Origin: Cohnella silvisoli
GTDB lineage: Bacteria > Bacillota > Bacilli > Paenibacillales > Paenibacillaceae
Assembly (NCBI RefSeq): GCF_021190915.1
Contig: NZ_JAIOAP010000006.1
Location: 248,001 to 312,000, forward strand
Length of the DNA: 64,000 nucleotides
Direction: 5' to 3'
The notes under the pieces were generated by a model that had not been told where the DNA came from, did no database searches, and was given only the letters and a program-made list of their open reading frames with translations. Shown in pieces: positions 23,848 through 31,921 of this stretch. Position numbers and translations under genes: made by a program. Every line of letters starts with the position of its first letter. Position 1 is the stretch's first letter.

Positions 23848-26800
23848 CTATTTAATCATAACCTGCATCAGTATTGCCAATATTTTCGCTGTTTCTGCAC
23901 GGGTTGAGTAATCCTTCGGTGCAAAGAACATACCCGATTGGCCGATGGAGGTTTTACCGCCTATAATCCCAGCCTGCTGTACAGAACTCAAAGCACCTAT
24001 CGCATATTCAGACACCTTGTCATGATCGACGAAAGTTACGATCGCCGCTTTCTGTGGAAGCGAGATCTTCATAACGGAAGCATAGCGGGCAATCATCGTT
24101 ACCAACTGCTCGCGCGTGACATGAGCTTTCGGGTTGAACATTCCATTGCCGATCCCGTCGGCAATGCCATTGTTAACCGCCCATTCGACCGTTCTAAAAT
24201 AGTAGGCGCTGGAATCCACGTCCACGAAACTTGAAGTTGCGTATTTACTCAGATCCGCATCCGCCATCCGCGCTAATATAACCGTGATATCCGCGCGAGT
24301 CATCAGATCCTTAGGGGCGAATTTGTTGTCGCCGATACCGCCGATAATGTTTCTGGCCGAGAGGTAGGTAATATAATCCTTGGCAAAGCTCGAGCTTGTA
24401 TCGCTAAATGCCAGCTTATTATAGCCCACCGCATACTTGGAAAAATGCTTGACGCTAAAGTTCACTTTACCCGTCGCTGCATCATATATACAGTTAGGCA
24501 CCATGGCGATCTCGCCGGCATCGGAAATATAATAGATGACGATGGCATGGATATCTTCGCCTGCAGATAACGTATACGGAACGGTGACGTCAACTGAACC
24601 ACCGCCGAATGTAGAAACTGTCTTACCGTCAGCCGTTACCGTGAAGTCGAAAACCGGTTTACTGCCGACTGCCGCAGCTATAGCATCTTTGGACGCTTGA
24701 GGAAAATCTCTGGTGACCGTCGCAGCGTCCGTTTTCTTAATCGTAACGGATACATCACCTTTACTTGCCGCCGCCGAGACAGTGGATAGGGCTGTTTTGT
24801 CCAATGAAACCGAACCAACGCCCGCATCGACCGTTACCGCCGACACGCCGCTTCCCGCGATCTTCGCCAAGGATTCGGCAGGAACACGAACAACGGCTTG
24901 CGTTGCATCTCCGGTGACCGTTGCTTTGAATTCCAGAACCGCCGGCTTCCCATTTGAAGCAGCCTTGCTCAACGCATCAAGAGACTCCGTTACTTGTTTG
25001 GCAGTAAATGTCGCTTCAGCTTTGCCCGATGCATCCGTCGTAGCTTTGGCTTCTGCTGTCACCTTCGTCTCATCGCCCGTAATTACCGGAGCTTTAGGCG
25101 TCTCCGTCCCGCCAGCACTTCCATTGTTGCCCGTGTTACCTATATTGCCAATATTCGTACTCGCCGCCCCGACCGTCACGGTTGCTTGCGCTTCTCCATA
25201 TCCGTCCGCACTTAGAGCCATGATCGTTGCCGTCCCTACTGCAACAGGAGTAACATTCCCGCCTGCGTCAACGGTCGCAACCGCCGGGTTAGAGGAAGAC
25301 CAGGTCACAGTCGCCGCCCCGCCTCCGACTGGAGTTACGGCAGGCGTGATTTTCATTGCGGCATCGCCGACTTTAATGGAGAGCGACTTTTTATCTAAGA
25401 CGACTTTCGTTACGTTTAATTGCAATACAGCCACCCTGCCGCCAACTTCGTACGCGACTAGTAATAGAGGCAAGCCCGTTGGGCTATCTGCCGCCGGGAT
25501 AAATTCAAGTCCTTCCGGACCCGTATCCGTATTCAAAACATCCGTTACTGTAAAATCCCTTGTATTCGTGTAATTCGCAAAGGTTGGGGCGGCAGGATTC
25601 GAAACATCATACGTCATGACGCCTCCGATTCGCTCCAGTCCAACAAAGGCGAACGTTTTATTTCCTACTTTACCGGTCTTAATGTCTTCCGGCTCAGGTC
25701 CCTTTTTTCCACTGCGGCTATCTAAATCTTTGTTGTTATGGCCTGCATTAAAGTAAGCCGGTAAACGAAGAGCCGTAATTCTCTCAAAATCGCTTCCGCT
25801 GTCGTACACTTGGGTTAATGTATCGGCATCCCAGATAGAGAACGAACGTCCGCCATACATGTAGATGCTGTCTTTGCCCATATCATTAAGCACTTCGACC
25901 TTATCGTAAGTGGTTCCCTTATCGCGCAGGAAGACCTCCGCCTCCGAGTTTAGGGTCAGGCTGCCTTTAATGTCTTTAATTGTAGTTGTGCTTGTTCTTG
26001 TTAAGGGCTTAATGACTGGCCATTCTGTTGCATCGCCTTCATTGGCAGTAAACAAGTAAGTTTTTCCGCCAATACTATGAGCCGCTATACCATCCGGCAT
26101 GTACAGCCCTTTGAACGGCACGTTTTCTAGCTTAATCTTGGGGGTTGATTCCTTGATTAAATCCAGAACGTTCTTAGGATCATTGAAATCCTTGAAGCCG
26201 AGCGACTTAACCGATGTTATCGTCTTGCTAGCAATATCCACTGTGGCGACTGCATTATTCTCCTGCAGGGATACATAAGCTTTCGTATTGTCCGCGGACA
26301 AGGCAATGTATTCAGGCTCGAAATCGAATAACGCATCTGCCTTCGATCCAGATCCAGTGATTTTACCGTCGGGCCCGGAAGCACCGCGGATGTGAACATC
26401 GTTATCAATGACAGCCTCGTTATTGAATTTAGCTCGAGAGACCGATTGATTGATCGTATCAACGATCGTAATGGATCCCTCTGGATCTACGATACCCGAT
26501 CCGGAACCGCCACGGGGCTCCCCTTCGTCAGCAGTCAGAATATATCTGCCATCGGAAGTCGTCTTAATCATGTCCGGTTGAATGCCGGCAGCATAGGTTG
26601 TTATTAGATTTCCATCATAATCCATTACAAGGATTTTACCGGCTTTGGTATAATCCGCTTCTTGAATGGACGTGTAGATGCGTTTCGTAGTCGTATTGAT
26701 ATCTACGCTAGTTAGATCTCCATAAGCAAACCCGCCACCCGACTCGGATAAAGTCTTGACGTATATACTCTTTTCCTTGGTCATGTTCAAATTAGCGCTG

Positions 26801-28338
26801 AGGGTAACCACGTCCAATGTGGGTGGAGTTCCCGATCCGACAACCAAGTAAAATTTCCCGTTATCTTTGTTATACTTAACGATCTCCGCAACGCCGCCGT
26901 CCGCATTCGTGCTACCCACGGAGTAGGAACCGATTTTGGAAACGTTCAGAGTATCTACGTAATTAATAATCGCAGGAGATACCGTGAGAGGGAGGGTTTT
27001 GGTTATAGTCGCTTTGACAGGCGCAGCGTTATCGGTAACCGTTATCACAACTTGAACCGTTCCCGCTCTCCCCTGTGTGGGAGTTCCTGATATTTCACCA
27101 GTGGTCGCATTGATTGTCAAACCAGACGGCAAGCCAGTTGCTGCATAAGTGTAGGGTGCAGTACCTCCTGTTACGTTAACGGAAGGTACTGGAGTGTAAG
27201 CGACACCTACTGTTGTATTAGGTAAGGACAGTGCGGTCGCCGATAATACCATTGGCGCTGCAGTAACTGTCAACGCTAGCGTTTTTTTCACATTAAGTGG
27301 CGTGTAAGAGTTGTCAGTGACCGAAAATTCAACCGAAACCGTACCCTCGGTTCCCACTGCCGGTATACCGGTTATGGCCCCAGTTACAGCATTCAACGTC
27401 AAACCGGCAGGAAGAGTGATCGATGAGTAATTATAAGGCGGAGTACCTCCTGAAATTGTGATGTTACCAGTATAAGCCGAACCTACGATTGCATTTGCTA
27501 AAGCTGTATTCGTAATACCGATAACTCCGCTACGAGGCTTCATCGCCTCATATGTCGCAGCATTATAGGGGTCATAAGCGACTTGTTTAAAATCATTAAC
27601 GTTATTGTCAGTGTCTATAACTTTACCACCAACAACATTACGGCGAATGGCTTTTTTCTTAGAGGTTCCGGTTGAACTGCCTGAGGGGTAAAGTCCTCCC
27701 GTACCTTCATATGCATCCACTGTGCTTCCCGGATCATTACTACCCGTGCCAATCATGTCAACATAACCTGCAGGTAATTGGGCAGGGTTGGTAGAGTATG
27801 GATTTGCCATATTTAGCGCCGCTTGATTGCTCATAAGAGCAACCTTCATGCCTTTATTGGCAATAACGCGATCCCAATGCTGATCGCTAACCGAGAGGTC
27901 AAGCATTGGGGTAGTTGCCCCCGTAAACTTGCCGGTTATTAAATATGATGATTGGGCTTTGATCGTTCCAGTGAGATTCAACTGCTCCCAAGAACCAAGA
28001 GGGGCAGTATATTGATAAGTCGAGTCGGTAACCGAGGAGGTATCTCCTCTATCTGCATAGTGCAGGGACCAACCGCTCAGATCAACATCCGCATTCGTTG
28101 GATTGTAGAGTTCTATAAAGCCGTTGGAAATGAGCCCAGCATCAGTCACGTACCCATAGCCATAAACCTGATTAATGATGACATGAGGAACCGTCACATC
28201 GTATACCCCGTTCGAATCGTATGGCGTACCCGGTACTACGATCGGACCAGCCGTAGCAACGCTTCCGGAAAAAACCGTACCTACTAAAACAGCCGCAGAT
28301 AACAATAGAGACATGCTCTTTTTGCTAAAATTGTTCAA
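23848..28338 (-). CDS. S-layer-anchored choice-of-anchor I / Ig-like / lamin-tail protein
   Basis: 1496 residues. Order: signal peptide (to about 30, VATAG), lamin-tail-like domain (about 50-175; GFIELYNPTNADVDLSGWSL), two He_PIG Ig-like repeats (about 275-455; GLTLNAVTGAITGIPA, GLTINATTGEISGTP), a choice-of-anchor I beta-propeller (about 460-990; VSKIGSYSVG, PEPEDIKTG), a Big_2 domain (about 995-1075), a pre-SLH region and three SLH repeats (about 1320-1496). The start is TTG at 28338 with AGGGAG 8 bases ahead. Homologous propellers are often annotated as alkaline phosphatases; the PhoP-like box upstream fits phosphate control. Enzyme activity is unproven. Confidence 0.9.
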   Translation of the reverse strand: MNNFSKKSMSLLLSAAVLVGTVFSGSVATAGPIVVPGTPYDSNGVYDVTVPHVIINQVYGYGYVTDAGLISNGFIELYNPTNADVDLSGWSLHYADRGDTSSVTDSTYQYTAPLGSWEQLNLTGTIKAQSSYLITGKFTGATTPMLDLSVSDQHWDRVIANKGMKVALMSNQAALNMANPYSTNPAQLPAGYVDMIGTGSNDPGSTVDAYEGTGGLYPSGSSTGTSKKKAIRRNVVGGKVIDTDNNVNDFKQVAYDPYNAATYEAMKPRSGVIGITNTALANAIVGSAYTGNITISGGTPPYNYSSITLPAGLTLNAVTGAITGIPAVGTEGTVSVEFSVTDNSYTPLNVKKTLALTVTAAPMVLSATALSLPNTTVGVAYTPVPSVNVTGGTAPYTYAATGLPSGLTINATTGEISGTPTQGRAGTVQVVITVTDNAAPVKATITKTLPLTVSPAIINYVDTLNVSKIGSYSVGSTNADGGVAEIVKYNKDNGKFYLVVGSGTPPTLDVVTLSANLNMTKEKSIYVKTLSESGGGFAYGDLTSVDINTTTKRIYTSIQEADYTKAGKILVMDYDGNLITTYAAGIQPDMIKTTSDGRYILTADEGEPRGGSGSGIVDPEGSITIVDTINQSVSRAKFNNEAVIDNDVHIRGASGPDGKITGSGSKADALFDFEPEYIALSADNTKAYVSLQENNAVATVDIASKTITSVKSLGFKDFNDPKNVLDLIKESTPKIKLENVPFKGLYMPDGIAAHSIGGKTYLFTANEGDATEWPVIKPLTRTSTTTIKDIKGSLTLNSEAEVFLRDKGTTYDKVEVLNDMGKDSIYMYGGRSFSIWDADTLTQVYDSGSDFERITALRLPAYFNAGHNNKDLDSRSGKKGPEPEDIKTGKVGNKTFAFVGLERIGGVMTYDVSNPAAPTFANYTNTRDFTVTDVLNTDTGPEGLEFIPAADSPTGLPLLLVAYEVGGRVAVLQLNVTKVVLDKKSLSIKVGDAAMKITPAVTPVGGGAATVTWSSSNPAVATVDAGGNVTPVAVGTATIMALSADGYGEAQATVTVGAASTNIGNIGNTGNNGSAGGTETPKAPVITGDETKVTAEAKATTDASGKAEATFTAKQVTESLDALSKAASNGKPAVLEFKATVTGDATQAVVRVPAESLAKIAGSGVSAVTVDAGVGSVSLDKTALSTVSAAASKGDVSVTIKKTDAATVTRDFPQASKDAIAAAVGSKPVFDFTVTADGKTVSTFGGGSVDVTVPYTLSAGEDIHAIVIYYISDAGEIAMVPNCIYDAATGKVNFSVKHFSKYAVGYNKLAFSDTSSSFAKDYITYLSARNIIGGIGDNKFAPKDLMTRADITVILARMADADLSKYATSSFVDVDSSAYYFRTVEWAVNNGIADGIGNGMFNPKAHVTREQLVTMIARYASVMKISLPQKAAIVTFVDHDKVSEYAIGALSSVQQAGIIGGKTSIGQSGMFFAPKDYSTRAETAKILAILMQVMIK

Positions 28339-28408
28339 GCTTTACACTCCCTATTCTGATAGTTTTACTCATTGTATAGGCAGTCCGTTATCTCTAACCC
28401 CTATGTTA

Positions 28409-28425
28409 TGTTAAGGAAATGTTAA
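28409..28425 (-). promoter_or_regulatory. PhoP box (TTAACA-N5-TTAACA)
   Basis: On the minus strand, TTAACA (28420-28425), five bases, TTAACA (28409-28414): a direct repeat with 11-bp period, identical to the Bacillus PhoP consensus TTHACA-N5-TTHACA. It lies about 35-50 bases upstream of a TACAAT-like -10 (28371-28376) for the SLH gene. Confidence 0.55.
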
Positions 28426-28506
28426 ATTAAGGATTTAAGGTATTCATAGAACCAATATGGTAATCTAAATTCATCGGTTTCACATCAAACTCTAGCAGGT
28501 GCATTC

Positions 28507-29412
28507 GTGAAAATATTTTTACAGCTTAATACGATTTTCCTTAGCATGATTATGGAGGCTATCCCATTCGTGCTTGTCGGCGTGCTGATATCGGGATTGA
28601 TCCAATCGTTCATAACGGAACGTTGGATTGCCAGAATCATGCCTAAGAACCGGTTCCTAGCATCGCTGTTCGGTTGCAGCGTGGGCATCCTGTTTCCATC
28701 GTGCGAATGCGGGATCGTTCCGATTACTCGCCGTCTATTAAACAAAGGAGTTCCCCTGAATGCCGGAATAGCTTTCATGCTCACGGGTCCTATTATTAAT
28801 CCTATCGTTTTATTTTCCACATATATAGCATTCGGTAATGATTGGAAAGTCGTGGCCATTCGTGCCGGCATGGCTTTCGCGGTCGCGCTTGCCGTTTCGA
28901 TGTCCGTCGCTCTATTATTCCCGGTGCTTCCTCTGAGAGTGAACGAGCAGCAGATTGCCGCCGCATCTGAATTGCCGATAAAAGTAAGCAAACGACCGCC
29001 TCCAATGGCTAGGCTAGGGTCCGTATTGACGCACGCAGTCGACGAGTTTTTCTCAGTGGGCAAATACTTGGTGCTGGGCGCATTCATCGCCGCTAGCATG
29101 CAGACGTTCATCCCGACTTCGTCTTTGCTGCATCTTGGAAGCAATCCAGTGATGGCTTCCTTGGTTATGATCGGTCTAGCCTTTACGATGTCGCTCTGCT
29201 CGGAAGCCGATGCCTTTATCGCCTCCTCCTTCCGCAGCACGTTCTCGATGGGATCTCTATCCGCCTTCCTCGTATTCGGACCAATGGTCGATATTAAAAA
29301 CACCCTGATGCTGGCTAGCGCTTTTCGCACCAAATTCGTAATTGTGCTGATCGCGCTCGTTACCTTCTTCACTTTGGTTGGATCCTTAATCGTAGGGAGG
29401 TTTGTTGGATGA
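28507..29412 (+). CDS. Permease, ArsP_1/UPF0718 family (YcgR-like)
   Basis: 301 residues with about eight membrane helices. FPSCECGIVPITRRLLNKGVP and MLTGPIINPIVL are the family hallmarks; the CEC motif may bind metal or metalloid. Relatives include Bacillus YcgR and organoarsenical permeases (ArsP). It starts with GTG at 28507 and overlaps the next gene by four bases (ATGA), a two-gene unit conserved as ycgR-ycgQ. Likely a metal or metalloid-related transporter working with the His-rich partner; the substrate is not shown by sequence. Confidence 0.85.
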   Translation: MKIFLQLNTIFLSMIMEAIPFVLVGVLISGLIQSFITERWIARIMPKNRFLASLFGCSVGILFPSCECGIVPITRRLLNKGVPLNAGIAFMLTGPIINPIVLFSTYIAFGNDWKVVAIRAGMAFAVALAVSMSVALLFPVLPLRVNEQQIAAASELPIKVSKRPPPMARLGSVLTHAVDEFFSVGKYLVLGAFIAASMQTFIPTSSLLHLGSNPVMASLVMIGLAFTMSLCSEADAFIASSFRSTFSMGSLSAFLVFGPMVDIKNTLMLASAFRTKFVIVLIALVTFFTLVGSLIVGRFVG

Positions 29413-30368
29413 TCCGATTTTATATTCTATTCGGCTTCGCTTTTATGTTTATGCTCATCCATTGGCAGGGTAAATTGAATAAGTATATTAATACGAAATA
29501 TAGCTATCTTTCCATTAGCGCTATCGTAATTCTGCTGCTTCTGAGTCTTATTGAAGTCGTACGGATGTACCGTCTGGAGCAAGCGGAGAAAAATAGAGCT
29601 TTGGCGGCGGAGCATCAACATGAGCACGAAGGCGAGCACCATGAACATAGCCATGAACATAACCATGAACATGAACATGTCCATGACCATACGCAGGTAC
29701 ATGAGCACAATCATGAACACAACCACGGTCATTCCCATGGTTCATCCTCCAAGTGGAAGCGGGCGATCGGCTACTTGGTCTTGAGTTTCCCAATATTTAC
29801 GGGCATTTTCTTGCCGGTGCAGACGCTGGATTCAAGCTTCGTGAAGGCCAAAGGCTTCTCCTTCCCTAGCATGAACAGCTCTATTTCCGACAGAAACCCA
29901 GGCCAGCACCAGTTTCTTAAGCCGGACTCTAGCGTATTCTACGGGGAAGAAGGCTATGAAGCCGTTAAGAATAAAGAACTATCCGAGTTCCGGAACCTGC
30001 GGGAAATCTCGCTTGACGATCAGAAGTATATGAAGGGAATGGAAGTCATCTACAATTTCCCCGGAGAATTCATGGGAAGGACGATCTCTTTCGATGGGTT
30101 TGCCTATAAAGGCGAGCAGGTGGACGGTGAACACTACTTCGTCTTTCGGTTCGGCTTTATCCATTGCGCTGCCGATTCGGGCGTATTCGGGATGCTGGTA
30201 GATTTTCCGAAGGGAACTCAGCTTCATGATGACGATTGGGTCCATGTGACGGGCGTGCTGACATCAGAGCTGTATCAGCCTTTCAAACAGACGATCCCCG
30301 TACTTAAAGTAAGCTCATGGACGGCGATACCTGCTCCTAAGGATCCTTACGTATATCGAGTGAATTAA
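29409..30368 (+). CDS. TIGR03943-type permease subunit with His-rich loop (YcgQ-like)
   Basis: 319 residues: two N-terminal membrane helices, a loop (about residues 72-115) made almost wholly of His, Glu, Asp and Asn in HEH/HNH repeats, one more helix, then a C-terminal soluble domain (DUF1980-like) with FIHCAADSGVFGM. The family pairs with UPF0718 permeases. The His loop should bind divalent metal such as zinc, so it may be a sensor, reservoir or chaperone for transport (inference). It overlaps the upstream permease by four bases. Confidence 0.87.
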   Translation: MIRFYILFGFAFMFMLIHWQGKLNKYINTKYSYLSISAIVILLLLSLIEVVRMYRLEQAEKNRALAAEHQHEHEGEHHEHSHEHNHEHEHVHDHTQVHEHNHEHNHGHSHGSSSKWKRAIGYLVLSFPIFTGIFLPVQTLDSSFVKAKGFSFPSMNSSISDRNPGQHQFLKPDSSVFYGEEGYEAVKNKELSEFRNLREISLDDQKYMKGMEVIYNFPGEFMGRTISFDGFAYKGEQVDGEHYFVFRFGFIHCAADSGVFGMLVDFPKGTQLHDDDWVHVTGVLTSELYQPFKQTIPVLKVSSWTAIPAPKDPYVYRVN

Positions 30369-30388
30369 GCTAAGAGGAGGTTTACATC

Positions 30389-30997
30389 GTGATTTTAGAC
30401 AATATAACAGTCCTCGATTTCGAAACAAGCGGACTGGACCCGGCCCGCGACCGTGTCATTGAGATGGCGGCCATCCGCTGCTACGGCGGAGAGATTGTCA
30501 GCCAGTTCAGTACGCTTATCCGTTTCAAGGGTGCTCTTCCGCCTAAAATAACGGAGATAACAGGCATCACTTCCGAGGATCTCGTGAACGGCATGGACGA
30601 AGAAACGGCTTTCCGCATTCTGAATCGGTTGATCGGAGACAGCACAATCGTCGCCCACAACGCCATGTTCGACCTGAGTTTCTTGCACCATACTTTGCTG
30701 CGGCTCGCTAACCGATCTTTTAACAACTCATTCCTTGATACGCTAACGATTTCCCGTAACCGTCATACATACCCTCATAATCTGAAAGAGATGTGCGATC
30801 GCTACGGCATCGTGCTGGAAGGGGCGCACCGATCGATCAACGACGTCTATGCCTGCTGGAAGCTGCTGGAGAAGATGAATGAGGAAAAGAGCGTGGAAAG
30901 TGACTTGAACGTGCTCGGTTACATGAAAAAATACGGAATGCCCAAGTGGTATCCCACGCATGCGAGCATGGTTCCGGTTGAGATTAAGTATGCTTGA
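30389..30997 (+). CDS. DEDDh 3'-5' exonuclease (DNA polymerase III epsilon-like)
   Basis: 202 residues with the full DEDDh set: DFETSG (Asp, Glu), HNAMFDLSFL (Asp) and GAHRSINDVYA (His, Asp). It removes nucleotides from 3' ends; stand-alone proteins of this kind act in proofreading-like trimming or repair. GTG start at 30389 follows AGGAGG by about 8 bases. It lies 20 bases after the YcgQ-like gene and may share its transcript, but the functions look unrelated. Confidence 0.9.
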   Translation: MILDNITVLDFETSGLDPARDRVIEMAAIRCYGGEIVSQFSTLIRFKGALPPKITEITGITSEDLVNGMDEETAFRILNRLIGDSTIVAHNAMFDLSFLHHTLLRLANRSFNNSFLDTLTISRNRHTYPHNLKEMCDRYGIVLEGAHRSINDVYACWKLLEKMNEEKSVESDLNVLGYMKKYGMPKWYPTHASMVPVEIKYA

Positions 30998-31024
30998 TCC
31001 GGGACAGAATGTAAGAATGCTTTA

Positions 31025-31033
31025 TGCTATAAT
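31025..31033 (+). promoter_or_regulatory. Extended -10 promoter of mntA-hepT
   Basis: TGCTATAAT gives a TG-N-TATAAT extended -10 with a consensus hexamer at 31028-31033; no clear -35 box is visible. It is 35 bases upstream of the antitoxin start. Confidence 0.55.
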
Positions 31034-31067
31034 TAATTTTATCCCATGAAAACAAGGAGGATCTGGC

Positions 31068-31538
31068 ATGTCACAACTCAGCGAGGAGCAAACTCAAACC
31101 ATTTGCAATTTTCTAAGCTTGCAGTTAAACGCAGATACCGTCATCTTGTTCGGATCAGCAGCCAAAGAACAGCTCAGGAATGATAGTGACATCGACCTGG
31201 CATTTATATCAGACATAACGTTTAACGCTTATGATATATTTATGGCTGCGCAACACTTAGCCGGTATCATTCACCGCGAGGTTGATTTAATCGATTTTCG
31301 CCAGGCAAGCACCGTATTTCAAGCTCAAATTGTAGGCTCAGGCATTGTCATTCTAGATAAGAAGCCCTTAATGCGACAATATTCATTCATGCGGTCATTT
31401 AAGGCATACGCCATGCTTAATGAAGAAAGAGATGTCATTATGCAGTCGTACAGAGTGAATGGGGGAGTGGACAATGACCTTAGATATCATCTTGAACAAA
31501 ACGGAAACGATCCGGCGATGCATTCAGAGAATCCATGA
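31068..31538 (+). CDS. mntA: MntA-like nucleotidyltransferase antitoxin
   Basis: A minimal nucleotidyltransferase with the exact GS-X10-DXD motif (Gly29-Ser30, then Asp41-Ile-Asp43). In the HEPN-MNT (type VII) systems this enzyme neutralises HepT by adding AMP groups to its active-site tyrosine. 156 residues, longer than usual: the last 20 or so are encoded inside the start of hepT, giving a 65-base overlap. This tail is probably read-through sequence rather than a domain. Start supported by AAGGAGG 7 bases ahead. Expected to be co-transcribed with the toxin. Confidence 0.88.
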   Translation: MSQLSEEQTQTICNFLSLQLNADTVILFGSAAKEQLRNDSDIDLAFISDITFNAYDIFMAAQHLAGIIHREVDLIDFRQASTVFQAQIVGSGIVILDKKPLMRQYSFMRSFKAYAMLNEERDVIMQSYRVNGGVDNDLRYHLEQNGNDPAMHSENP

Positions 31539-31887
31539 AGAATACCAACAGAACGAAGAAAATCTAAATATCCTCACTAAACAGGATTCCATTATTCTGA
31601 ATCTGCAAAGAGCATGCGAAGCCTGCATTGATATTGCCATGCATATTGTGTCTGATCGCAAACTCGGAATTCCTCAGAATAGTCGCGACGCTTTCCAAAT
31701 TCTCGAACAACACAACTTGATTACCAAAGAGATTAGCAGCCGTATGAATGCCATGGTCGGATTCAGGAACATAGCCGTACATGACTACCAAACCATACAG
31801 TTAATAATCGTAAAAAATATTATTACACATCACATCAACGATTTCTCGTCCTTCGCAGAACAATCCCTTAGTATCGCTAAACAGTAA
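31474..31887 (+). CDS. hepT: HepT-like HEPN RNase toxin
   Basis: 137 residues, all-helical HEPN fold. RNIAVHDY (Arg98, His103, Tyr105) is the exact RX4HXY motif: Arg and His are the ribonuclease residues and Tyr is the site that MntA adenylylates. ATG at 31474 with GGGGGAG 6-7 bases ahead is preferred to the upstream frame opening at 31459. The intact active site implies a functional toxin that needs the MntA partner. A strong terminator follows the stop immediately. Confidence 0.9.
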   Translation: MTLDIILNKTETIRRCIQRIHEEYQQNEENLNILTKQDSIILNLQRACEACIDIAMHIVSDRKLGIPQNSRDAFQILEQHNLITKEISSRMNAMVGFRNIAVHDYQTIQLIIVKNIITHHINDFSSFAEQSLSIAKQ

Positions 31888-31916
31888 AGCCCGAAACTCC
31901 TCAAGAGTCTCGGGCT
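31888..31916. terminator. Terminator between hepT and recQ (convergent)
   Basis: AGCCCGAAACTC / GAGTCTCGGGCT, 12-bp stem with one wobble, five-base loop, TTTT on the plus strand. The same hairpin type recurs at 46030-46056. Confidence 0.85.
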
Positions 31917-31921
31917 TTTAC

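Noticed and set aside
24713-25573. 286-codon plus-strand frame opposite the large SLH gene
   Set aside because: It is a mirror of a repetitive, GC-rich coding region. It has low-complexity Ala/Val/Thr content, no ribosome site and no domain.
28440-28506. Zur-box upstream of the YcgR/YcgQ-like pair
   Set aside because: GGTAATCTAAATTC only loosely resembles the Zur palindrome; too many mismatches to call.
28485-29372. 295-codon minus-strand frame opposite the YcgR-like permease
   Set aside because: The plus-strand gene has membrane topology, family motifs and coupling to its partner; the antisense frame has none.
29620-29745. CATGAACAT-like repeats as a CRISPR or satellite
   Set aside because: They are short, imperfect and encode an in-frame His-rich loop; no spacer structure.
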